A DNA stretch of 64,000 nucleotides from Paraburkholderia sp. BCC1884 (GTDB taxonomy: Bacteria; Pseudomonadota; Gammaproteobacteria; Burkholderiales; Burkholderiaceae), in assembly GCF_900996225.1 (NCBI RefSeq), contig NZ_CAAJGL010000079.1, positions 310,001 to 374,000 of the forward strand. Direction: 5' to 3'. The position numbers and the translations under genes were made by a program. The notes beneath the pieces are model-generated. The model saw only the letters and a list, made by a program, of their open reading frames with translations. It did not search any database and was not told the origin of the DNA. This document shows, piece by piece, positions 24,084 through 32,318 of this stretch. Each line of letters opens with the position of its first letter. Position 1 is the first letter of the stretch.

Positions 24084-24986
24084 ATGAATGTGACGTTGCG
24101 GCAGCTAAGGGTTTTCATTGAGGTTGCCCGTTTGCAGAGCTTTAGTCGGGCCGGCGACGAAATCGGCCTGACGCAATCCGCCGTGAGTCGTTGCGTGCGC
24201 GAACTGGAAGGCGAGATCGGGTTGAAGCTGATCGATCGCACGACGCGCGAGGTGCAGCTCACGGATGTCGGCGGCAATCTGGTGTCGAGTGTCTCGCGGC
24301 TGCTGACGGATCTCGACGACGCCCTGCGCGAGATTCGCGAAATCGGCGAGCAGCGGCGCGGACGCGTGGTGGTGGCCGCCAGCCCGACAGTCGCCTGCCG
24401 GCTCATGCCGGGCGTGGTGGCCTCATGCGGGCGGCAATTTCCCTACATCACGCTGGGTTTGCGCGACGACGTGCAGAGCGACGTCATGCGCAAGGTGAAA
24501 TCGGGCGAGGTCGATTTCGGCGTGATCATCGGCCCGTTTTCATCGGACGACCTGATCAGTGAGTCGTTGATGACCGACTCCTTCTGCCTCGTCTCGCGCG
24601 AGGACCACCCACTGGCAGCGCAGAGCCAGGTTGCGTGGACGGACCTGGACGGCCAACAACTCGTGATGCTCGACTATGCGTCGGGGAGCCGGCCGATCAT
24701 CGATGCCGTCATGCAGGACCACGGCGTAAGCGCCACGGTGGTGCAGGAATTGGGGCATTCTGCGACCGTTTTTGGGCTGGTCGAAGCCGGTGTCGGCGTG
24801 AGCGTGCTGCCTTGGCTGGCCCTGCCGCTGCCGGCGGGCGCCTCGCTGGTGGCGCGGCCGCTCGTGCCGCGCGCCGAGCGCACGGTGGAACTGGTGCGAC
24901 GGCGCGACCGGTCGCTGTCGCCGGCGGCGGAAGCGGTGTGGGGCCTGATCCGGGAGTTGCCGGCGAGGGCGGAGGATCTGCTCTGA
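24084..24986 (+). CDS. LysR-family transcriptional regulator
   Basis: The 300-residue protein has the typical LysR N-terminus (MNVTLRQLRVFIEVARLQSFSRAGDEIGLTQSAVSRCVRELEGEIGLKLIDRTTREVQLT, helix-turn-helix at about residues 18-40) and a periplasmic-binding-protein-like effector domain from about residue 90. LysR regulators bind as tetramers, respond to a small molecule and usually regulate a neighbour. Here the aminotransferase gene follows in the same direction after 144 bp, and a large inverted repeat overlaps the lysR stop. The target could be that gene, but LysR genes are more often divergent from their targets, so this is uncertain. Confidence 0.9.
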   Translation: MNVTLRQLRVFIEVARLQSFSRAGDEIGLTQSAVSRCVRELEGEIGLKLIDRTTREVQLTDVGGNLVSSVSRLLTDLDDALREIREIGEQRRGRVVVAASPTVACRLMPGVVASCGRQFPYITLGLRDDVQSDVMRKVKSGEVDFGVIIGPFSSDDLISESLMTDSFCLVSREDHPLAAQSQVAWTDLDGQQLVMLDYASGSRPIIDAVMQDHGVSATVVQELGHSATVFGLVEAGVGVSVLPWLALPLPAGASLVARPLVPRAERTVELVRRRDRSLSPAAEAVWGLIRELPARAEDLL

Positions 24987-25030
24987 CGGCGTCTGGGCGG
25001 TTGGCCGGCTTGGGCCGCCCAGACGCCGTC
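24985..25030 (+). terminator. 16-bp inverted repeat over the lysR stop codon
   Basis: Arms at 24985-25000 and 25015-25030 (starting GACGGCGTCTGG) are perfectly complementary over 16 bp with a 14-nt loop. The first arm begins inside the lysR stop codon. No U-run follows (AACGACACGG), so it is a stable RNA stem that could separate lysR from the next gene, or a terminator of non-classical type. Confidence 0.5.
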
Positions 25031-25130
25031 AACGACACGGCGTTAAAAGTAGACGTCAAGCTAAACTATTGGCTCCTGGCTGAGCGTCAGGCTTGGCCTT
25101 AGCCTTAATCTACATTGTCTGGAAGCGTCG

Positions 25131-26354
25131 ATGAGCGAATCGGATCTGCCTGTGCCCTCCGTCCCGAATGCCCGCGAAGCCGTGCGCGCGTTGCGTCCTT
25201 CGCAGATTCGTGAAGTTGCAAACGCCGGTTTCGGCGTCGCCGATGTGCTGCCGTTCTGGTTCGGCGAGTCCGACCGCGTCACCCCGGCTTTTATCCGCGA
25301 TGCCGCCAGCGCCGCGCTGGCCGCCGGCGCGACTTTCTATACGCACAACCTGGGCATCGCGCCGCTGCGTGAGGCGCTCGCGGGTTACGTTAGCGAATTG
25401 CACGGCGCTACCTCGCCCGATCACGTCGCGGTGACGAGCGCGGGCGTCAATGCCTTGATGCTCGCCGCGCAACTGGTGGTCGGCGCGGGCGACCGCGTCG
25501 TGGCGGTTACGCCGCTGTGGCCGAATCTGGTAGAGATCCCGAAGATTCTCGGCGCGCATGTCGACACTGTCGCACTTGGCTATGGCGAGCAGGGCTGGCA
25601 ACTCGATATCGAGCAGTTGCTCGCGGCCTTGACGCCCGAGACGACCATGCTGCTGATCAACTCGCCGAACAATCCGACCGGCTGGGTCATGAGCCGCGAC
25701 GAGCAGCGCACCGTACTGGCGCATTGCCGGCGCCACGGCATCTGGATCGTCGCCGATGAGGTCTACGAGCGTCTCTACTACCCGGACGCCGATGCCCATC
25801 CCGCCGCCGGCAGCAAACCTTCGCGCACCGCGCCTTCGTTCCTCGATCTGGCCGGGCGCGACGAGCGTGTGATCTGCGTCAATTCGTTTTCGAAAGCCTG
25901 GCTGATGACGGGCTGGCGGCTTGGCTGGATCGTCGCGCCCGCCGCGTTGATGGACGATCTGGGCAAGCTGGTCGAGTACAACACCTCCTGCGCGCCGGCT
26001 TTCGTCCAGCAGGCAGGTATCACGGCGGTCGAGCAGGGCGAATCGTTCACGCAAGCGCTCGTGCACGACCTGAGGGCTTCGCGCGACCACCTGGTGCGAG
26101 CGTTGTCGACGGTACCCGGCGTCGACGTCAAAGCGCCGCCCGGCGCCATGTACCTGTTTTTCTCGATGCCGGGTGCATCGAGCAGTCTTGAACTGTGCAA
26201 AGCGATGGTGCGCGAAGTCGGCTTGGGCGTGGCGCCCGGCAGTGCCTTCGGCCCGCAGGGCGAAGGCTTCCTGCGCTGGTGCTACGCTTGCGACACGGCG
26301 CGGCTCGACGCGGGCGTCGAGCGTTTGCAGCGGTTCCTGACTCAACACGGGTGA
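25131..26354 (+). CDS. Class I/II PLP-dependent aminotransferase
   Basis: The 407-residue protein is a fold-type I aminotransferase. Visible elements are the glycine/tyrosine-rich region before FYTHNLGIAPLREALAGYV, the motif INSPNNPTGWVM (Asn contacts the cofactor ring), DEVYERLYY (Asp binding the pyridine nitrogen) and NSFSKAWLMTGWRLGWIV, whose Lys forms the Schiff base with PLP and whose Arg binds phosphate. The N-terminus has an extra stretch (ALRPSQIREVANAGFGVADVLPFWFGE) seen in AspC/AlaT-like subgroups. Substrate cannot be read from sequence. The ATG at 25131 is the first in frame. It may be regulated by the upstream LysR protein. Confidence 0.88.
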   Translation: MSESDLPVPSVPNAREAVRALRPSQIREVANAGFGVADVLPFWFGESDRVTPAFIRDAASAALAAGATFYTHNLGIAPLREALAGYVSELHGATSPDHVAVTSAGVNALMLAAQLVVGAGDRVVAVTPLWPNLVEIPKILGAHVDTVALGYGEQGWQLDIEQLLAALTPETTMLLINSPNNPTGWVMSRDEQRTVLAHCRRHGIWIVADEVYERLYYPDADAHPAAGSKPSRTAPSFLDLAGRDERVICVNSFSKAWLMTGWRLGWIVAPAALMDDLGKLVEYNTSCAPAFVQQAGITAVEQGESFTQALVHDLRASRDHLVRALSTVPGVDVKAPPGAMYLFFSMPGASSSLELCKAMVREVGLGVAPGSAFGPQGEGFLRWCYACDTARLDAGVERLQRFLTQHG

Positions 26355-26501
26355 TCGTGCGGTGAGGGCGGGTTGAAAAGTTGGTCGAAGCCGTCGCGAA
26401 ACGAATCAGAACGGCCTGCGGCGTTATGCTCCGATACACTGCGCTTTCCTGAGAATGCACGTCGGCCAAGGCATCGCTGGAAATGCGCGGGGGATTTCGT
26501 C

Positions 26502-26530
26502 TTTACGCACCGATTGTTTTTGCGTAATAT
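26502..26530 (+). promoter_or_regulatory. Possible promoter of scpB-rluB
   Basis: TTTACG (26502-26507) and TAATAT (26525-26530) are 17 bp apart, 190 bp upstream of scpB. The rest of the 367-bp gap 26355-26721 shows no gene that I can support. Confidence 0.36.
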
Positions 26531-26721
26531 GGCGCTCAGTCACGCGATTCCTTCCAGGAACATCGCTGCTCCGTCCGGCTGGGTTTGGCTCGATAGTCTG
26601 TTTCGCCTCCCCCCGGTGCGTGCTCCCATCAATATGACCGATCAGAATCGGGCGAGCGCGTCTTCAGTTCCACATCGTCTGTTTGATCCGGTTCTTTGAC
26701 CACAGGGTCTGACCTAGCTGC

Positions 26722-27768
26722 ATGAATACCCAAGAGGCGAAAATCGTCCTCGAGACAGCCTTGATCTGCGCGCAGGAGCCATTGAAGCTCGGCGAGTTGC
26801 GCAAGCTCTTTGCCGACGGCGTGTCGGCAGACACCGTTCGAACGTTGCTCGAAGACCTCAGGCAGGACTGGTCTGGGCGCGGTGTGGAGCTGGTCGGGCT
26901 GGCGTCGGGCTGGCGGTTTCAAAGCAAGCCCGCGATGCGTTCGTATCTGGATCGTTTGCATCCCGAGAAACCGCCGAAATATTCGCGCGCGGTGCTCGAA
27001 ACGCTCGCGATCATTGCATACCGGCAACCGGTCACGCGCGGCGATATCGAAGAGATTCGCGGCGTGACGGTGAATACGCAAGTCGTCAAGCAACTCGAAG
27101 ATCGTAGCTGGATCGAAGTGATCGGCCATCGCGATGTGCCGGGCCGTCCCGCGCTGTACGCGACCACGCGGCAGTTTCTCGACGACCTCGGTTTGCGCGC
27201 GCTCGACGAATTGCCGCCGCTGGCCGATCCGTCGGCGCAGTTGAATGCGGATCTGCTGGGTCAGCATGCCATCGAGTTTGCCGAAGCGGCCGCCGTTGAG
27301 GTTGCGAGCGAGAATCAGGCTGCAGACCAGGGCGAAACTGGTGTCGGCGTCGAGGTGGGTCCTGCGGAATCTGTCGCGGCGACCAGCCATGATGAGAGCG
27401 CCGGGCAGGCTGCACCGGCTGACGATGCGGAGCCAGTTGATGGGCCCGAAACATCTGCCCCGTCGGCGCAAGCAGCCGAAGCGGCTGACGCATCAGGAAC
27501 AGAAATCGCTGGCGAACCTGCTGACGAGCACGAAGCGGCACCCGTTGCATCGCAGGGCGGCATGGCGGACTCAGCACAGAATCACGATCCGGTCTCCCAG
27601 GCCGATCCGGCACTACCCGCGCACGGCTCGGGCGTACTCCGCGATACGGAGCACGCCGCCGAACCGAATCCGACCACGGCGGCGCACGGAGATCCTGAGG
27701 ATCGCCGCGATGCCGCGCAGGACGCAGACGTTCTAGCCGACGACGAACCCGAGTCGCGCAGCGCCTGA
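26722..27768 (+). CDS. scpB: Segregation and condensation protein B (ScpB) with long acidic tail
   Basis: ScpB, with ScpA and Smc, forms the bacterial condensin that compacts and segregates the chromosome. Residues 1-185 form the two winged helices ([30 protein letters not shown]..., then [60 protein letters not shown]). Residues about 190-348 are a low-complexity tail dominated by Ala, Glu and Asp, about doubling the usual length (around 200 aa). scpA is not adjacent in this window. The gene is followed after 62 bp by rluB, and the two probably form one operon. Confidence 0.92.
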   Translation: MNTQEAKIVLETALICAQEPLKLGELRKLFADGVSADTVRTLLEDLRQDWSGRGVELVGLASGWRFQSKPAMRSYLDRLHPEKPPKYSRAVLETLAIIAYRQPVTRGDIEEIRGVTVNTQVVKQLEDRSWIEVIGHRDVPGRPALYATTRQFLDDLGLRALDELPPLADPSAQLNADLLGQHAIEFAEAAAVEVASENQAADQGETGVGVEVGPAESVAATSHDESAGQAAPADDAEPVDGPETSAPSAQAAEAADASGTEIAGEPADEHEAAPVASQGGMADSAQNHDPVSQADPALPAHGSGVLRDTEHAAEPNPTTAAHGDPEDRRDAAQDADVLADDEPESRSA

Positions 27769-27830
27769 CGTAACCGAACTTTTTGCCACGCCCGCAATGG
27801 GCGTGCGCGACCTGACATTTTGAGGTTGTT

Positions 27831-29774
27831 TTGACACATACCCACGACACCGATTCGTCCGAATCCGAGCGCGCCGTGCCGTCGGCGCGCGCTGACGAAA
27901 CGCGCACCAGCCAAGCATCGGCAGCCGAGGGCGAACGCCCTGCGCAAAACGCGGAAGCCGACGGCGAAGACCGTCCGCGCCGCGGCTTGCGTCGCGGCCC
28001 GCGCAGCCTGATCGCGCGCCGTCGCGCCGGAGCGAAGACGAAGGGCGCCGAAGGCGCGCCCGCGCAAGGTGCGCCGGTCGTCACCGAAGCGCCGCCGGAC
28101 GGCGAGGTGGTCGCGCAGGTGCGCATGCCGCGCAAGGACGCGGGCGCCAAGGGTCAAGGTCAGCGCCGCAATGCCGGTGGCCAGAAGCGCGAAGGTGGTC
28201 AGCGTGACGCGGCACCGCGCGAAGGTGCGCCCCGCGACGGCGCACCCCGCGAAGGTCAGCGCGATGGCGCACCGCGCGAGCGTCAGCCGCGTCAGGGTGG
28301 TCAACGTCAGAATAATCGCCGCGGTAGCGAAGCGGCACCGGTGGCAGTGGCTGCGGAAGCCGCGCCGGACGATCTGTTTTCGTACGTCACGTCGCCCGCG
28401 TTCGACGCGGACAACGGCGGCACGGGCCCGAACGCCCCGATGCTGCGCCGTGGCAAGCCAGCCGCGCCCAAGCGCGTACTGGAACCGGACGACGACGCGC
28501 CGAAGTTGCACAAAGTGCTGGCCGAAGCCGGCATGGGTTCGCGCCGCGACATGGAAGAGTTGATCATTGCCGGCCGCGTTTCGGTGAACGGCGAGCCGGC
28601 TCACATCGGCCAGCGGATCATGCCGACCGACCAGGTCCGCATCAACGGCAAGCCGGTCAAGCGCAAGCTGGCCAATAAGCCGCCGCGTGTGCTGCTGTAT
28701 CACAAACCGGCCGGCGAAATCGTCAGCCATGCGGATCCCGAAGGCCGTCCGTCGGTGTTCGACAAGCTGCCGCCGATGAAAACCGCCAAGTGGCTCGCGG
28801 TCGGCCGTCTCGACTTCAACACCGAAGGTCTGCTGATGCTGACCACCTCGGGCGATCTGGCGAACCGTTTTATGCATCCGCGTTATAGCGTCGAGCGTGA
28901 ATACGCGGTGCGCGTGGTCGGCGAGCTCGCCGAAGGCATGCGTCAGAAGCTGTTGCACGGCGTAGAACTGGAAGACGGCCCGGCCAACTTCCTGCGTATC
29001 CGCGACGGCGGCGGCGAAGGCACCAATCACTGGTATCACGTCGCGCTGGCCGAAGGGCGTAACCGCGAAGTGCGTCGTATGTTCGAAGCAGCCGGCTTGA
29101 TGGTGAGTCGCCTGATCCGTACGCGTCACGGCTCGATTTCGCTGCCGAAGGGCCTCAAGCGCGGCCGTTGGGAAGAGCTCGAAGACAACCAGGTGCGCGC
29201 GCTGATGGCGTCGGTCGGCCTCAAGGCTCCGACTGAAGAGCGCGGTAGCCGTAGCTCGGCGCCGGAGCGCAAGCAACCGGATCCGATGCAAACGTCGATG
29301 GGCTTCATCAACCGTGAACCCGTGCTGATGTCGCACGGCCGTTTCGACCAGCAGCAGCCGCGTGGCCAGGGCCGGCGTGGTGCGGCAGGGGGCGGTTTCG
29401 GCGGCGGTGCTGGTGGTGCTGGCGGCTCCGGCGGCGGATTCGGTGGTGGTTTTGGTAATCGCGGCGGTGCAGGCCGCAGCGCTGGCGGTTTCAGCGGCCC
29501 GATGGGCGGCGGCGCAGGCGGCGCAGGCGGCGCGGGTGGCCCGCGCGGCGGCCGTGACGTCGACGGCAATCGCGCGCCGACGGGAAACGGTAATCGTGCG
29601 CCGGCCGGCGGCAAGCGCACCGGTGGTCAAGGCGCGAATCCCGGCAATGGCGGCGGTCGTGGTCCGGGTGGCAATCGCGGCGGTAGCGCCAACCGCGCGG
29701 GTGGCGGCAACGCCAGCCCGGGCGGCGCGAATCGCGGCGGCGGTGCGCCGCGCGGCCGTTCGCGCGGTCGTTAA
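27831..29774 (+). CDS. rluB: 23S rRNA pseudouridine-2605 synthase RluB with long disordered tails
   Basis: RluB isomerises one uridine in helix 80 of 23S rRNA. The core sits at residues about 223-475: an S4 RNA-binding domain ([21 protein letters not shown]), then the synthase domain with catalytic Asp in [13 protein letters not shown] and the [10 protein letters not shown] motif. The product is 647 residues, more than twice E. coli RluB (about 290). An N-terminal arm of 220 residues has [18 protein letters not shown] repeats, and the C-terminal 150 residues are Gly-rich with Arg-Gly and Asn-Arg pairs. The start is TTG at 27831, with GAGGT at 27823-27827; no ATG lies nearby. Such tails usually bind RNA non-specifically, which is inference here. 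Confidence 0.9.
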   Translation: MTHTHDTDSSESERAVPSARADETRTSQASAAEGERPAQNAEADGEDRPRRGLRRGPRSLIARRRAGAKTKGAEGAPAQGAPVVTEAPPDGEVVAQVRMPRKDAGAKGQGQRRNAGGQKREGGQRDAAPREGAPRDGAPREGQRDGAPRERQPRQGGQRQNNRRGSEAAPVAVAAEAAPDDLFSYVTSPAFDADNGGTGPNAPMLRRGKPAAPKRVLEPDDDAPKLHKVLAEAGMGSRRDMEELIIAGRVSVNGEPAHIGQRIMPTDQVRINGKPVKRKLANKPPRVLLYHKPAGEIVSHADPEGRPSVFDKLPPMKTAKWLAVGRLDFNTEGLLMLTTSGDLANRFMHPRYSVEREYAVRVVGELAEGMRQKLLHGVELEDGPANFLRIRDGGGEGTNHWYHVALAEGRNREVRRMFEAAGLMVSRLIRTRHGSISLPKGLKRGRWEELEDNQVRALMASVGLKAPTEERGSRSSAPERKQPDPMQTSMGFINREPVLMSHGRFDQQQPRGQGRRGAAGGGFGGGAGGAGGSGGGFGGGFGNRGGAGRSAGGFSGPMGGGAGGAGGAGGPRGGRDVDGNRAPTGNGNRAPAGGKRTGGQGANPGNGGGRGPGGNRGGSANRAGGGNASPGGANRGGGAPRGRSRGR

Positions 29775-30049
29775 GGCGAAGCATCCATCTATGGCGGCCG
29801 GCCGCAGATCGTTGTTTCAACGCTCTGCTGCAATCGCCGTCATCGGATCGAGGGGCGGCGCGGTTTCTTTCATGTGATGCATAAAACCGCGACGCTGCAC
29901 GAAGTAGGGGCAGATTTCATCGGCCCCACTTGAGCGGCCTGGCGCACGGGTCGCGCAAGCGGCCTCGCCAAAGGCCGGAAGCGTCGCCATATCGTTGAAA
30001 GATTCCCATGAAATCAAGCGGAAATGCGCGTTGGGCGGCGTTCTGCGGT

Positions 30050-30078
30050 TTGCGTTTGTCCCGAAAAATGGCTACAAT
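30050..30078 (+). promoter_or_regulatory. Promoter of the rimP-nusA-infB operon
   Basis: TTGCGT (30050-30055) and TACAAT (30073-30078), spaced by 17 bp, lie about 215 bp upstream of rimP. They would produce a leader RNA of about 200 nt containing a terminator hairpin. The preceding 29775-30049 after rluB holds no gene that I can support. Confidence 0.58.
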
Positions 30079-30142
30079 CGCGAAGTCGCTGGGCGTGCGG
30101 CTTTTTATGTGCGGCTCAGGTGCGACCACCGGTAATAAGATG

Positions 30143-30167
30143 ATGGGCGTTTAGCCCATTTTTTTTT
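30143..30167 (+). terminator. Leader terminator/attenuator upstream of rimP
   Basis: ATGGGC (30143-30148) and GCCCAT (30154-30159) form a 6-bp stem with a 5-nt loop, directly followed by a run of T up to 30167. It lies about 65 nt after the predicted start of the rimP transcript and 127 bp before rimP. That makes it an attenuator candidate for the operon rather than the end of rluB. Confidence 0.62.
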
Positions 30168-30293
30168 GCCGCTCAGTTCTTCGTGGTTCGGCATCTCGGG
30201 TAGCACGAACGTGCGCCGGCCAGGCGCGCGGCCCGCATTGGTTGTTTGCAAAACAAGCGGCAGGCTCGCTGCGCGAACATCTAAGAGGGCACT

Positions 30294-30752
30294 GTGCAAC
30301 TGACGGAACTGATTGAAACCACGGTCGTGGGACTCGGCTACGAGCTCGTCGATCTCGAGCGCACCGGGCGCGGCATGTTGTGTATCTATATCGACCAGCC
30401 GGCCGGGATCGGGATTGAAGACTGCGAGAAAGTCACGCGTCAGCTCCAGCACGTACTGACGGTCGAAAATATCGATTATGAGCGGCTCGAAGTATCGTCG
30501 CCGGGTCTCGACCGCCCGCTGAAAAAACTGGCGGATTTCGAACGCTTCGCAGGCAGCGAAGTGGTAATCACATTGAAAAAGCCATTGGACGGACGGAAAT
30601 CGTACCGGGGCATCCTGCATGCCCCGCAAGGCGAAACGATCGGTCTGGAATTTGAAGGGAAGGAAGGCGCTGCGATGCTCGATTTCACGCTCGCAGACAT
30701 GGATAAAGCACGCCTCGTTCCGAAAGTTGACTTTAGGAGCCGCAAACAATGA
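30294..30752 (+). CDS. rimP: Ribosome maturation factor RimP
   Basis: RimP binds the immature 30S subunit and is needed for its late assembly. The 152-residue protein has the RimP N-terminal domain ([74 protein letters not shown]) and a C-terminal SH3-like barrel. The start is GTG at 30294, preceded by AAGAGGG; no ATG lies at a suitable place. Its stop overlaps the nusA ATG (ATGA at 30749-30752), giving translational coupling as in the conserved rimP-nusA-infB operon. Expression is probably controlled at the leader terminator. Confidence 0.95.
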   Translation: MQLTELIETTVVGLGYELVDLERTGRGMLCIYIDQPAGIGIEDCEKVTRQLQHVLTVENIDYERLEVSSPGLDRPLKKLADFERFAGSEVVITLKKPLDGRKSYRGILHAPQGETIGLEFEGKEGAAMLDFTLADMDKARLVPKVDFRSRKQ

Positions 30753-32224
30753 GTCGCGAAGTGTTGATGCTGGTGGATGCGCTGGCACGCGAGAAGAACG
30801 TCGACAAAGACGTGGTATTTGCCGCGCTCGAAGCGGCCCTCGCTTCGGCCTCCAAGAAACTCTTCGAAGAAGATGCGGATATCCGCGTCCAAATCGACCG
30901 TGAAAGCGGCGAGCACGAAACGTTTCGCCGCTGGAAGGTGGTGCCGGACGAAGCCGGTTTGCAGGAACCGGATCAGGAAATTCTGCTGTTCGAAGCACGC
31001 GAACAGCAACCCGAGATTCAGCTCGACGAGTTCATCGAAGAGCCGGTGCCGTCGATCGAGTTCGGCCGTATCGGCGCGCAGGCTGCCAAGCAGGTGATCC
31101 TGCAGAAGGTGCGCGACGCTGAACGCGAGCAGATCCTGAACGATTTCCTCGAGCGCGGCGAGCACATCATGACCGGCTCGGTGAAGCGTCTCGACAAGGG
31201 CAATTTCATCGTCGAAACCGGCCGTGTCGAAGCGCTGCTGCGCCGCGATCAGCTGATTCCGAAGGAAAACCTGCGCGTGGGCGACCGCGTGCGCGCTTAC
31301 ATCGCCAAGGTCGATCGCACCGCTCGCGGTCCGCAGATCGAACTGTCGCGTACGGCGCCTGAATTCCTGATGAAGCTGTTCGAGATGGAAGTGCCGGAAA
31401 TCGAACAGGGCTTGCTGGAAATCAAGGCTGCCGCTCGTGATCCGGGCGTGCGCGCCAAGATCGGCGTGATCGCGTACGACAAGCGCATCGATCCGATCGG
31501 CACCTGCGTCGGTATTCGCGGTTCGCGCGTGCAGGCCGTGCGTAACGAGCTCGGTGGCGAAAACGTCGACATCGTGCTATGGTCGGAAGATCCCGCCCAG
31601 TTTGTGATCGGCGCCCTCGCGCCGGCAGCCGTCCAGTCGATCGTCGTCGATGAAGAAAAGCATTCGATGGACGTCGTCGTAGACGAGAACGAACTGGCGG
31701 TCGCGATCGGCCGCAGCGGCCAGAACGTGCGTCTTGCCAGCGAACTCACCGGCTGGCAGATCAACATCATGACGCCGGACGAATCTGCGCAGAAGCAGAA
31801 TCAGGAACGCGGCGTATTGCGTGACCTGTTCATGGCGCGTCTCGATGTCGACGAAGAAGTTGCCGACATCCTGATCGACGAAGGCTTTACGAGCCTCGAA
31901 GAGATCGCTTACGTGCCGCTCAACGAAATGCTCGAAATCGAAGCATTCGACGAAGACACCGTTCACGAACTGCGCAACCGCTCGCGTGATGCATTGCTCA
32001 CGCAGGCAATCGCGAATGAAGAAAAGGTCGAAAATGTGGCACTCGACCTGAAGAGCCTGGACGGCATGGATGCCGACCTGCTCGCAAAGCTGGCCGAACA
32101 TCAGATCCAGACGCGCGACGAACTCGCCGAGCTGGCTGTGGACGAACTGGTCGAGATGACCGGAATGGAAGAGGATGCCGCTAAGGCGTTGATCATGAAA
32201 GCACGTGAACACTGGTTCCAGTGA
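30749..32224 (+). CDS. nusA: Transcription elongation/termination factor NusA
   Basis: NusA binds RNA polymerase, modulates pausing and termination and takes part in antitermination on rRNA operons. The 491-residue protein contains the N-terminal polymerase-binding domain (1-125), an S1 domain (about 135-200, [25 protein letters not shown]), two KH domains (about 200-345, with [27 protein letters not shown] and [13 protein letters not shown]) and two C-terminal acidic helix-hairpin-helix repeats (about 360-491). The repeats are present as in E. coli (495 aa). Start ATG overlaps the rimP stop. A 94-bp gap leads to infB. Confidence 0.97.
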   Translation: MSREVLMLVDALAREKNVDKDVVFAALEAALASASKKLFEEDADIRVQIDRESGEHETFRRWKVVPDEAGLQEPDQEILLFEAREQQPEIQLDEFIEEPVPSIEFGRIGAQAAKQVILQKVRDAEREQILNDFLERGEHIMTGSVKRLDKGNFIVETGRVEALLRRDQLIPKENLRVGDRVRAYIAKVDRTARGPQIELSRTAPEFLMKLFEMEVPEIEQGLLEIKAAARDPGVRAKIGVIAYDKRIDPIGTCVGIRGSRVQAVRNELGGENVDIVLWSEDPAQFVIGALAPAAVQSIVVDEEKHSMDVVVDENELAVAIGRSGQNVRLASELTGWQINIMTPDESAQKQNQERGVLRDLFMARLDVDEEVADILIDEGFTSLEEIAYVPLNEMLEIEAFDEDTVHELRNRSRDALLTQAIANEEKVENVALDLKSLDGMDADLLAKLAEHQIQTRDELAELAVDELVEMTGMEEDAAKALIMKAREHWFQ

Positions 32225-32318
32225 GAAATGACCATGGCGCACTAAATTGAACGCGGCCGTCAGGCCGCATGACCCGATGCTAACCGCAAGGAATCGGTCC
32301 TTGCATTAAGAGGAATGA

